A model generated the notes under the pieces. That model searched no databases. It was not told the DNA's origin and saw nothing but the letters and a program-made list of their open reading frames with translations. Positions 53,867 to 61,868 of a stretch of 64,000 bases of DNA are shown piece after piece. The stretch covers positions 1 through 64,000 of the forward strand of contig NZ_JABJWC010000015.1 of assembly GCF_013155395.1 (NCBI RefSeq). Reading direction: 5' to 3'. Every line of letters starts with the position of its first letter. Positions within the stretch are counted from its first letter, which is position 1. This stretch comes from Komagataeibacter melomenusus (GTDB taxonomy: Bacteria > Pseudomonadota > Alphaproteobacteria > Acetobacterales > Acetobacteraceae). A program made the position numbers and the translations under genes.

Positions 53867-54717
53867 AGGCGTCTCTCATCCCCATCTGCATCACGGCCTT
53901 CCTGTGCGGCATGCACGAAGCGCGTGACGATTTCCGCCGCCACCAGCGCCGCGATGACCGAAGGCCGCTTGTCACGCACGCCCTGCCCCCCGATGGGGCA
54001 GACCATGGCCCTGATGCGCTCTTCAGGCAGGCCGAGCGCGCGGAAGGCCATCTCGAAGCGGCGGCGCTTGGTGTGCGAGCCGATCAGGCCCACATAGCGA
54101 AAGTCGCCCCGTTCGAGGATGGATGCAACAATCAGGCTGTCAAGCGCGTGGCTCTGGGTCAGCACCAGCGCGCCTGATCCGGCGGGCGCATCGGTTACAA
54201 GGCGCTGCCAGTCGCCATCATCATGCACCTCTACCCCTGCGGGAATGACGGGGCCGAATTCATGCGGGCGCGAATCGCACCATGCCAGCCGCAGCGGCAG
54301 CGGGGCCAGCACATGCGCCAGGGCGCGGCCCACATGCCCTGCCCCGAACAGCAACAGCAGCGGAGCCTCGCGGCGCTGGCGCTCGAGTTGCGCCATGACA
54401 GCGTCCAGCCCCCTGCCATCGGGCACGTCGATGAACAGCCTCACCTCGCCCCCGCAGCATTGCCCGGAGTTGCCCCCAAGGTCGATGCGCAGGTCCTGCC
54501 CGCCACCCCCCGTGGCCAGCAGGTGGCGGGCGTGATAGACGGCGTTCCATTCCAGATCCCCACCGCCCACCGTGCCGGACTGCTCCGTGGCGGTGACCAG
54601 CATGAAGGTGCCCGCCTCACGCGGGGTGGACCCCCGCGCGGCAGCCACGCTGATCCGGGCGACCGGCTGGCCCATGAGCCGCCAGCGGGCCAGATCGGCG
54701 CGCATTTCCATGCTCAT
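53863..54717 (-). CDS. xdhC: Xanthine dehydrogenase accessory protein XdhC
   Basis: XdhC inserts sulfurated molybdenum cofactor into the xanthine dehydrogenase catalytic subunit. The 284-residue protein has the N-terminal ARGSTPREAGTFMLV and GGGDLEWNAV regions, the conserved GQCCGGEVRLFI Cys pair and a C-terminal Rossmann-like domain (LLLFGAGHVGRALA, VCPIGGQGVRDKRP). It follows xdhB by 5 bases. Confidence 0.93.
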   Translation of the reverse strand: MSMEMRADLARWRLMGQPVARISVAAARGSTPREAGTFMLVTATEQSGTVGGGDLEWNAVYHARHLLATGGGGQDLRIDLGGNSGQCCGGEVRLFIDVPDGRGLDAVMAQLERQRREAPLLLLFGAGHVGRALAHVLAPLPLRLAWCDSRPHEFGPVIPAGVEVHDDGDWQRLVTDAPAGSGALVLTQSHALDSLIVASILERGDFRYVGLIGSHTKRRRFEMAFRALGLPEERIRAMVCPIGGQGVRDKRPSVIAALVAAEIVTRFVHAAQEGRDADGDERRL

Positions 54718-54722
54718 GGGGT

Positions 54723-57089
54723 TCAGCCAGCGGCAGGCTGGCCGCAGCGCAGGCGATCTGCCGTGCGCAGGATCATCTCCGGCGTGGCGGGCGCGTCCAG
54801 CCGGGGGCAGGTGCGGTAGCCATCAAGGCTGGCCAGCGCATCCGATATGGCCTGCAGCACCGACACCCCATGCACGAAGGGCGGCTCGCCTACCGCCTTG
54901 GAGCGGAAGATGGTGTGCTCGCGGTTGGGCGCGTTTTCCAGCAATTCCACGTTGAACACGCGCGGGCGGTCGGAACAGGCGGGGATTTTATAGGTGCTGG
55001 GCGCGTGCGTGCGCAGGCGGCCTGCATCGTCCCACACCAGTTCCTCGCATGTCAGCCAGCCAGCCCCCTGCACGAAACCGCCCTCGATCTGGCCGATGTC
55101 GAGGGCCGGGTTCAGCGACTGGCCCGCGTCATGCAGGATATCGACCCGGTCAATCTTCGTCTCGCCCGTCAGCAGGTCGATCACCACCTCCGAACACGCG
55201 GCCCCGTAGGCGAAGTAATAGAAGGGCCGCCCCTGCCCCGTATCGCCATTCCACGAGATCCTGGGCGTTTTGTAGAACCCGTTGGCCGACATGGACACGC
55301 GCGCGAAATAGGCCTGCCGGGTCAGGTGCGCAAACGCGATCACCTTCTCACCCACATGCACGCCATCGGGGGCGAAGCGCACCGCGTCCTCGCCTACGTT
55401 CCAGTGGCTGGCGGCAAATTCAACCAGCCTGCGCTTGATGCGGCGCACGGCATCGAGCACCGCCATGCCGTTGAGGTCCGCCCCACTCGAGGCCGCCGTG
55501 GCGGACGTGTTGGGCACCTTGCCGGTAGTGGTGGCGGTAATGCGCACCTGGTCGGTGCCCAGGCCGAATTCGCGCATGGCCACCTGCACCATCTTGGTGT
55601 GCAGGCCCTGGCCCATCTCGGTGCCGCCGTGGTTCACCTGCACCGAGCCATCGGTATAGACATGCACCAGCGCACCGGCCTGGTTGTAATGGGTGGCTGT
55701 GAACGAGATGCCGAATTTGACTGGCGTGATGGCAATGCCGCGCCGCAGGTAGGGGCTGGTGGCGTTGAATTCGCGGCATGCCGCGCGGCGTTCGGTATAA
55801 TGGCAGCGCCGGGCCAGTGCGGGCAGCAGGTCGTGGGTGATCGAGTCCTCCACCACCATGTTGTACGGCGTGACATTGCGCTCATGCGTGCCATAGACGT
55901 TGCGCAGCCGCACTTCGAGCGGGTCGAGGCCGGTGGCAAACGCAATCTCCTCGATCACGCGCTCGGCAGCGACAATGCCCTGCGGGCCGCCAAAGCCGCG
56001 ATAGGCGGTGTTGGACTGCGTGTTGGTGCGCAGCGGCTCCGAGCGCAGGCGCACATCGGGGTAGAAATAGGCGTTATCGGCATGGAACAGCGCCCGGTCG
56101 ATGACCGGGCCGGACAGGTCGGCCGACCAGCCACACCGCGCGGCAAGCACCATGTCCACCGCCACGATGCGCCCATCATCGGTAAAGCCTGCATCGTAAT
56201 CGATCACGAAGTCATGGCGCTTGCCGGTCATGGTCATGTCGTCATCGCGGTCGAGGCGCATCTTGGCCGCCCGGCCCGTCCTGTCAGCCACAAGGGCGGC
56301 GAGGCAGGCACAGGCATTGGCCTGCGTTTCCTTGCCGCCAAAGCCGCCGCCCATGCGCCGCACCTCGACGGTGATGAGGTTGGCGGGGCGGTCGAGCACA
56401 TGGGCGACCATATGCTGTGTCTCGGTCGGGTGCTGGGTGGATGAAGTGACATGCATCTCCCCCTCCTCGCCCGGCCGGGCCAGCGCCACCTGCCCCTCAA
56501 GGTAGAAATGCTCCTGCCCGCCCACCGTGATCCGGCCCGACAGCCTGCGCGGCGCGTGTTCCAGCCCGGCCAGAACGTCGCCGCGCTTCATTTCCATGGG
56601 CCGCCAGACCAGCGGGCTGCCATTCTCACGGGCCTGCGCGATATTGAGGATGGCGGGCAGGTCTTCATAATCCACAACCGCCAGACGCGCCGCGCGCCGG
56701 GCCGCTCCCCGCGTGGTGGCGGCCACGACAAAGAGCGGCTGGCCGTAAAAGGAGACAATATCTTTTGCCAGCAACGGCTCATCACCCTTGCCCACCGGGC
56801 TGATCTGGTTCTCGCCCGGTATGTCGGCCGCCGTATAGACCGCCACCACGCCTTTGGCCTGCCGCACGGCATCAAGGTTCATGGACACGATGCGGGCATG
56901 GGCGCGCGTGCTCAGGCCGGGCACGAGGTGCAGCGTGCCACGCGGTTCGGGCAGGTCGTCAATATAACTGGCCGTGCCCTGCACGTGCATGGCCGCACTC
57001 TCGTGGCGCAGGCTTTCCGATGCGCCGCCGGGCACGATGCCCGCAGCCGATACGGGGGCGGTGGTGGCCGTGATGTGTGCATCAGCCAT
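54723..57089 (-). CDS. xdhB: Xanthine dehydrogenase molybdopterin subunit
   Basis: The large catalytic subunit that oxidises hypoxanthine and xanthine to urate. 788 residues from the ATG at 57089, chosen because it follows a GGGAGA site and overlaps the xdhA stop by only 8 bases. Visible features include GTASYIDDLPEPRGTLHL, RRMGGGFGGKE (cofactor binding), GGTEMGQGLHTKMVQVA and the catalytic Glu in SKAVGEPPFVHG. It pairs with the Fe-S/FAD subunit just upstream. Confidence 0.95.
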   Translation of the reverse strand: MADAHITATTAPVSAAGIVPGGASESLRHESAAMHVQGTASYIDDLPEPRGTLHLVPGLSTRAHARIVSMNLDAVRQAKGVVAVYTAADIPGENQISPVGKGDEPLLAKDIVSFYGQPLFVVAATTRGAARRAARLAVVDYEDLPAILNIAQARENGSPLVWRPMEMKRGDVLAGLEHAPRRLSGRITVGGQEHFYLEGQVALARPGEEGEMHVTSSTQHPTETQHMVAHVLDRPANLITVEVRRMGGGFGGKETQANACACLAALVADRTGRAAKMRLDRDDDMTMTGKRHDFVIDYDAGFTDDGRIVAVDMVLAARCGWSADLSGPVIDRALFHADNAYFYPDVRLRSEPLRTNTQSNTAYRGFGGPQGIVAAERVIEEIAFATGLDPLEVRLRNVYGTHERNVTPYNMVVEDSITHDLLPALARRCHYTERRAACREFNATSPYLRRGIAITPVKFGISFTATHYNQAGALVHVYTDGSVQVNHGGTEMGQGLHTKMVQVAMREFGLGTDQVRITATTTGKVPNTSATAASSGADLNGMAVLDAVRRIKRRLVEFAASHWNVGEDAVRFAPDGVHVGEKVIAFAHLTRQAYFARVSMSANGFYKTPRISWNGDTGQGRPFYYFAYGAACSEVVIDLLTGETKIDRVDILHDAGQSLNPALDIGQIEGGFVQGAGWLTCEELVWDDAGRLRTHAPSTYKIPACSDRPRVFNVELLENAPNREHTIFRSKAVGEPPFVHGVSVLQAISDALASLDGYRTCPRLDAPATPEMILRTADRLRCGQPAAG

Positions 57090-58650
57090 GAGCGTGTTCT
57101 CCCGTGGCGGTACAGGCGGCGTGCACGCTGGTGGATGCACGGGCGGCCTGCGGCCCGCACTCAGCGTAAAGCCGGGTGAGCAGGTTGGCGGCCACCGTGC
57201 TGCGGTACCACGCGCTGGCCCGCATGTCGCTCAGCGGCGTGAAATCTGCCGTGATCGCCTCACGCGCGGCTGCCAGCGTGGCTTCAGTCCACTTCCGGCC
57301 CGCCAGGGCGGCTTCCGTGCGGGTGGCGCGCCGCGGGGTGGCCGCCATGCCGCCAAAGGCGATGCGCGGGTTACTGATGGTGCCATCAGGCGCAAGCGTG
57401 AGCGAAAACGCGCCCAGAATGGCCGAGATGTCCTGATCGAACCGCTTGGACACTTTCCATGCGCGGATGAGCGTATCGGGTGCCGGGGCAGGAATGGTGA
57501 TCCCTTCCACAAACTCGCCCGGCGCGCGGTCCTGCTGGCCGTAATCCACAAAGAAATCTTCCAGCGCGAGGGTGCGGCGCGTATCGCCCCGGCGCAGGTG
57601 CAACTGCGCCCCTGCCGCGATCAGCACCGGCGGCCCATCGCCAATGGGCGAGCCGTTGGCAATGTTGCCGCACACCGTGCCCGCATTGCGCACCTGCACC
57701 GAGCCGATGCGGCGGAACACTTCCTCATCCGGCTGGGGCAGGATGTGCGCCAGCGCCGCGCGGGCTTCCTGCCATGTTACCGCCGCGCCGATGTACAGCC
57801 CGTCCGCCGTGGCCGCGATACGCCGCAGGTCGGCAATCTGGCCAATGGAGATCACATGCGGCAGGTCGCGCAGGCCCTTGATCACCCACAGCCCCACATC
57901 GGTCGCCCCCGCCACGATGCGGGCCTGCGGGCTTTCAAGCAGCGTGTGGGCCAGTCCATCCGCCGTTGCGGGAATGCTCAGGCGGCCCGCAGGCCCGGTC
58001 ATGTCAACCGTGGCCCCGTCACGCAGGGCGCGCAGGCGCGCGGCCATATCATCGGCCATGGCATCGAAATGGTCCGGCCCGGCCTGCATGGCGTGGCGCA
58101 TGGCGCGCACGATGGGCGCATAGCCGGTGCAGCGGCACAGATTGCCTGCCAGCATGTCGTCAATGCCGCGTTCATCCTGCGCCAGTCCCGCCGCCTTGCG
58201 GCCCGCCACCATGGACATGACAAAGCCCGGCGTGCAGAAGCCGCATTGCGAGCCGTGATGCTCCACCATGGCCTGCTGCACCGGGTGCAGGCTGCCATCG
58301 GGGGCGCGCATGTCCTCGATGGTGAGCACCTGCGCGCCATCGAGCATGCATACGAACTGGATGCACGCATTGACCGCGCGCCAGACCAGGCGCGCGCCCT
58401 CAAGCCTGACCACGAGCACCGTGCAGGCGCCGCAATCGCCCTCGTTACAGCCTTCCTTGGTGCCGGTCAGGCCACGCTCCTCGCGCAGCCAGTCCAGCAG
58501 CGTACGTGTTGGCGCGATGCTGGCCAACGCATGATATTCGTTTCCGACATAGAAACGGATATCGTGTCTGATCCCCGTCAAACCTGTTCCCTTAGTCCTG
58601 TGGCCACGGACTGCCTCACCCCCCTCAAGGCAGACAGCCGGAACAGCCAT
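57082..58650 (-). CDS. xdhA: Xanthine dehydrogenase Fe-S/FAD subunit
   Basis: The electron-transfer subunit (522 residues at most). The N-terminal [2Fe-2S] ferredoxin domain has CNEGDCGACTVLV, the second cluster domain has SQCGFCTPGFVMS and NLCRCTGYAP, and the middle FAD domain (about 210-390) has NAGTVCGNIANGSPIGD. The start is uncertain: ATG 58650 has a distant ribosome site, while TTG at 58581 has AAGGGA at ideal spacing and gives the usual short N-terminus before RHDIRFYVG. Confidence 0.93.
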   Translation of the reverse strand: MAVPAVCLEGGEAVRGHRTKGTGLTGIRHDIRFYVGNEYHALASIAPTRTLLDWLREERGLTGTKEGCNEGDCGACTVLVVRLEGARLVWRAVNACIQFVCMLDGAQVLTIEDMRAPDGSLHPVQQAMVEHHGSQCGFCTPGFVMSMVAGRKAAGLAQDERGIDDMLAGNLCRCTGYAPIVRAMRHAMQAGPDHFDAMADDMAARLRALRDGATVDMTGPAGRLSIPATADGLAHTLLESPQARIVAGATDVGLWVIKGLRDLPHVISIGQIADLRRIAATADGLYIGAAVTWQEARAALAHILPQPDEEVFRRIGSVQVRNAGTVCGNIANGSPIGDGPPVLIAAGAQLHLRRGDTRRTLALEDFFVDYGQQDRAPGEFVEGITIPAPAPDTLIRAWKVSKRFDQDISAILGAFSLTLAPDGTISNPRIAFGGMAATPRRATRTEAALAGRKWTEATLAAAREAITADFTPLSDMRASAWYRSTVAANLLTRLYAECGPQAARASTSVHAACTATGEHAHG

Positions 58651-58751
58651 TGATGTCTGTTGATCCCCTTATATGGGAAAGTGATCCTACCCTGTCACCC
58701 CACCCCAAGGCAAAGGACAATGCCGTGACGCGTTTTTTGCAGGTGCGGGCC

Positions 58752-58793
58752 GGCACGCCGCCTTTTTGCAAAAAAAGCGGTGCCCAAAAGTTT
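58752..58793. repeat. Diverged copy of the dispersed hairpin element
   Basis: The hairpin GGCACGCCGCCTTTTT / AAAAAAGCGGTGCC followed by CAAAAGTTTC. The inner hairpin and right outer arm are kept, and the left outer arm is lost. It lies between the dihydropyrimidinase-like gene and xdhA. Confidence 0.55.
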
Positions 58794-58809
58794 CATTCCT
58801 GGCCTGTTT

Positions 58810-60159
58810 TCAAACGGATAACCGCGCTGCCTGCCGCATCCGCGCGGACAGGCCGGGCCGGAACGCGGGGCATGGCACGTAGGCCCCCTGGCCTGTGCCT
58901 TCATGCAATGCCCCGTTGCGGAACACGACCACGCCGCCCCGGATGACGCATTCTGGCTGGCCACCGAGCATGATGCCCCCGTACAGGCCGCCCGCGCTGG
59001 CTGGGCGCAACGCCTGCGCATCGGGGTTCCACAGCACGAGGTCGGCATCCGCGCCCGGCATGATGGCCCCCTTGCGGGGATAGATGTTGAATGCCATTGC
59101 CGCCGCCTCCGCCGTGGCGCGGACGAATTCCTCCGCCGTCAGCACGCCTGCCTGCACGCCATGCCGCCACACCACGCGCATCCGCTCGGCCAGCCCCTCC
59201 GCCATGCCATGCCCCGCCTGCCGGGCCGGGCTGAAGCCGCTGGCCACCATGCCCACCGCCCCACAGGACAGCGCACCCCACAGCGCGCGGCGATGCGTGC
59301 CATCCCGAAAGGGCGGGCGACTCAGGTAGGGGGACGGGTCATCGGCGTCATAAACCGCCTCATCGAGCACGAGATGCGGGGCGAGCACATGCGCCTGCAC
59401 GCGCTGGGCCTGGGCGCGGGCGGTGATGATGGCGGCACACGCGCCCGCGGTTGAAACCGGGCCGACATGCACCGGCGCCCCCACCAGCCCTGCCAGCATG
59501 ATGGCCCGGCCCACGGCTTCCGCCTCGATGGCTGGCGGGCAGGCCAGCGCGCAGGCCTCGGCCCCGCTCACCCCCGCATGGTCAAGGGCTGTGCGCAGGT
59601 AAGCCATGGCCTGCGCGTTCTGCGCCTCGATCACGCACAATGCGCCAAGCCCTGCCGCATGGGTCGCCAGATCAAGGATGTCACGATCCGCCATGCCCGA
59701 TGCCATGGGCAGGTGAAAGCTGTTGACCCCAAGGCCCGCCAGCGTGTCCATGCCGCCCATGACAGCGCCACCGGCCCCAGGCAGCCCCATGCACAGCCCG
59801 ACATCAACCGGCGCGCGGGCTGCCGCGTGCCGCCAGTCGCGCCCGGCGCGCGCCACGTCCCGCCCCTCGGGCCGCATCACATCAATGATGGTGGTGGTAC
59901 CGCCAGCCAGCGCCTCGGCCGTTGCGGCAAAACCGGCTTCATCCGCGCCGATGCCGGTGTGGGGGTCCACCCCGCCCGGCAGCACCAGCAGGCCACCGGC
60001 ATCAATGACCGTGCAGGCGGTGGGGGCCTCGAGTTCAGGCCCCACGGCCAGGATTTCACCCACGCCGCCACACAGCACGTCCACCCGCAGGCTGGCCTGC
60101 CCCGTGACCACCGTGCCCCCGCGGACCAGCAGCAGGTCACGCTGCGCTCCGTGCTTCAT
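58810..60159 (-). CDS. Dihydropyrimidinase/hydantoinase-like protein lacking metal ligands
   Basis: A 449-residue protein that follows the dihydropyrimidinase fold along its length, with AEALAGGTTTIIDV, SRPPFRDGTHRRALWGALSCG, FNIYPRKGAIMPGADADLVLWNP. The binuclear metal site is missing. HTH is His67-Thr-Gly69; the carboxylated Lys of NSFK is His149; the His of VHAEN is Ile177; the His of VVHVS is Pro234; the Asp of TDHCPF is Gly308. A short deletion follows HTG. It is probably a non-hydrolytic homologue. The ATG at 60159 has GGAGGG ahead. It sits upstream of the xdh operon on the same strand, 159 bases away. Confidence 0.85.
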   Translation of the reverse strand: MKHGAQRDLLLVRGGTVVTGQASLRVDVLCGGVGEILAVGPELEAPTACTVIDAGGLLVLPGGVDPHTGIGADEAGFAATAEALAGGTTTIIDVMRPEGRDVARAGRDWRHAAARAPVDVGLCMGLPGAGGAVMGGMDTLAGLGVNSFHLPMASGMADRDILDLATHAAGLGALCVIEAQNAQAMAYLRTALDHAGVSGAEACALACPPAIEAEAVGRAIMLAGLVGAPVHVGPVSTAGACAAIITARAQAQRVQAHVLAPHLVLDEAVYDADDPSPYLSRPPFRDGTHRRALWGALSCGAVGMVASGFSPARQAGHGMAEGLAERMRVVWRHGVQAGVLTAEEFVRATAEAAAMAFNIYPRKGAIMPGADADLVLWNPDAQALRPASAGGLYGGIMLGGQPECVIRGGVVVFRNGALHEGTGQGAYVPCPAFRPGLSARMRQAARLSV

Positions 60160-60200
60160 GCTGCCCTCCGTCACCGATCTGCCTGCGGGCAATCACGCAG

Positions 60201-60225
60201 GTGCCGCCTTTTTAGAAAAAGTGGA
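60201..60225. repeat. Remnant of the dispersed hairpin element
   Basis: Only the GGTGCCGCCTTTTTAGAAAAAG part of the inner hairpin remains. It merges directly into copy 2 of the other repeat, so one element may have inserted into or next to the other. Confidence 0.4.
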
Positions 60226-60296
60226 ATTGCTCCAACTCATTGTTTATCGAGCCTCTTCACCAGTTCGGATGTATCCATTCAAACTGGATCTGCTCT
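60221..60296. repeat. Dispersed intergenic repeat, copy 2
   Basis: About 75 bases matching, in the opposite orientation, the repeat at about 1334-1409. It lies upstream of the dihydropyrimidinase-like gene and downstream of ppx. The rest of this gap (60160-60326) holds no gene. Confidence 0.7.
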
Positions 60297-60326
60297 GGAC
60301 ACTTCTATTCTGCTTCAGTTTCTCAC

Positions 60327-61838
60327 TTAATGATCGCGGATGCGCACCGGCATGTCCATGGCGCTGCCCAGGCGCTCGAGCCTGCGGCGCACGCTCTCGC
60401 CCTGCACCACGTCGCGTCCCGGCGCGAAATGCAGCGACAGCGTGCCACCCGCCATTTCCAGCCGCGTGCCATCAAGCAGGGCCTCCGTGCCGCCACTCAC
60501 CGTATAGGCCAGCCGCAGCGCCTGCCCCAGCACCACGGCACGGGCAAACTGCGCGGGGTCCAGCAACTGGCGCGAGGGTTGCAGATATGCCACCGACAGG
60601 TCGGCCCCGTAGCGCACCGCAAGCGTAAGCGACAGGAACGCCCGCGCCTGATGCGTAAAGCCCACGCCCTGCAGGCGCAGGATGCGCAGGTAGGTCTGCT
60701 CGGCGCGGTATTCCGGGTGGTCATGCGCCCCCACATCCGACAGCCAGCACGCCACCGCGCGCAGCCGGGCGGCCACGGGGTCATCATCGGAGAAGAGCGG
60801 GGCCGTCCAGTCCGCCAGACGCTCGGGCAACTGCATGCTGCGGCCGAGCATGCTGCACATTTCACGCGCCACGGCATCCTGCGGGTCGTTATCGGCCACA
60901 CTTGCGGCGACATTGCGCATGTACCATCCCTCGCGCAGGCCATCGACGCAGAAGACCAGCCCATTAGGCTGCGCATGCCGCATGAGGCGGCGCAGCACGG
61001 TCGCGGCGAAGGGCGCATCATCAAGCCGCTTGCGCGGCACGCCGGGCAGGCGCTCGATCGAGCGCTTGCTGGCGCTCAGGATCCAGTCCGTCATCTCGCG
61101 CGCGGTGTCGGGCGCAAGCTGGTACAGGTGCACGATATTGAGCGGATAGGCCGTGCGCGCGATCTGCATGCGCGCCAGCGCCCGAAAGGCGCCGCCCACC
61201 AGGTACAGATCCTGCCCGCGCACGGCCTCCAGCCAGTCCACGCGGGCCAGGTCTTCATCAACCAGCGCGCGCGCGCGGGCCAGGTCACCATCGGCACGGT
61301 CATTGAGCCGGATCACGCCCAGCGGCAGGGTGCAGGCATCGCGCTTGCGCCCGTTCTCAATCCGGATCAGCTCAAGGGAGCCACCACCAATATCAGCCAC
61401 CAGACCGTTGGCATCAGGTATGCCGCACAGCACGCCGGTGGCGGAATAATCGGCCTCCTCCTCTCCGCTCAATATGCGGATCGGCACGCCGGGCAGGCGT
61501 GATTTCAGCCCCGCCACGAATTCCGGTCCGTTGGTGGCGTCACGCACCGCCGCCGTGGCCAGTACCTCGAACGGGCTGGCCTCCATGCCGCGCGCAATGG
61601 CGTTGAAGCGGGCCATGACCTCCATGGCCAGGGGCACCGCCTCCTCGTTCAGCCGGCCCGTGGCGTTGAGCCCCCGGCCCAGCCTGAGCACGACCTTCTC
61701 GTTGAAGATGGGCGCCGGATTGCGCGAAATGCCGTCAAACACCACAAGGCGCACGGAATTCGAACCCAGATCAATGACCGCCGAACGGCGAAACCCGCCA
61801 GCACCCGTCACATCGCGCCCCATATGCTGCCAGCGCAT
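60327..61838 (-). CDS. ppx: Exopolyphosphatase Ppx/GppA
   Basis: Ppx removes phosphate from polyphosphate ends. The 503-residue protein begins with the ASKHA phosphate loop IDLGSNSVRLVVFD, has the conserved ATAAVRDATNGPEF and LSGEEEADYSATGVL, and the second phosphate loop VADIGGGSLELI. A C-terminal helical domain (about 310-500) follows, as in the long Ppx/GppA form. GppA activity (pppGpp hydrolysis) cannot be excluded. It follows ppk by 30 bases. Confidence 0.92.
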   Translation of the reverse strand: MRWQHMGRDVTGAGGFRRSAVIDLGSNSVRLVVFDGISRNPAPIFNEKVVLRLGRGLNATGRLNEEAVPLAMEVMARFNAIARGMEASPFEVLATAAVRDATNGPEFVAGLKSRLPGVPIRILSGEEEADYSATGVLCGIPDANGLVADIGGGSLELIRIENGRKRDACTLPLGVIRLNDRADGDLARARALVDEDLARVDWLEAVRGQDLYLVGGAFRALARMQIARTAYPLNIVHLYQLAPDTAREMTDWILSASKRSIERLPGVPRKRLDDAPFAATVLRRLMRHAQPNGLVFCVDGLREGWYMRNVAASVADNDPQDAVAREMCSMLGRSMQLPERLADWTAPLFSDDDPVAARLRAVACWLSDVGAHDHPEYRAEQTYLRILRLQGVGFTHQARAFLSLTLAVRYGADLSVAYLQPSRQLLDPAQFARAVVLGQALRLAYTVSGGTEALLDGTRLEMAGGTLSLHFAPGRDVVQGESVRRRLERLGSAMDMPVRIRDH

Positions 61839-61868
61839 CCTGCCTTGAGCGTGCCCATGCCGTAATCC

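Noticed and set aside
60240-61502. Plus-strand frame beginning in repeat copy 2 and running antisense to ppx
   Set aside because: Its first residues match a similar frame in repeat copy 1, but the remainder is antisense to a clear ppx gene; the shared start comes from the repeat, not from a shared protein.
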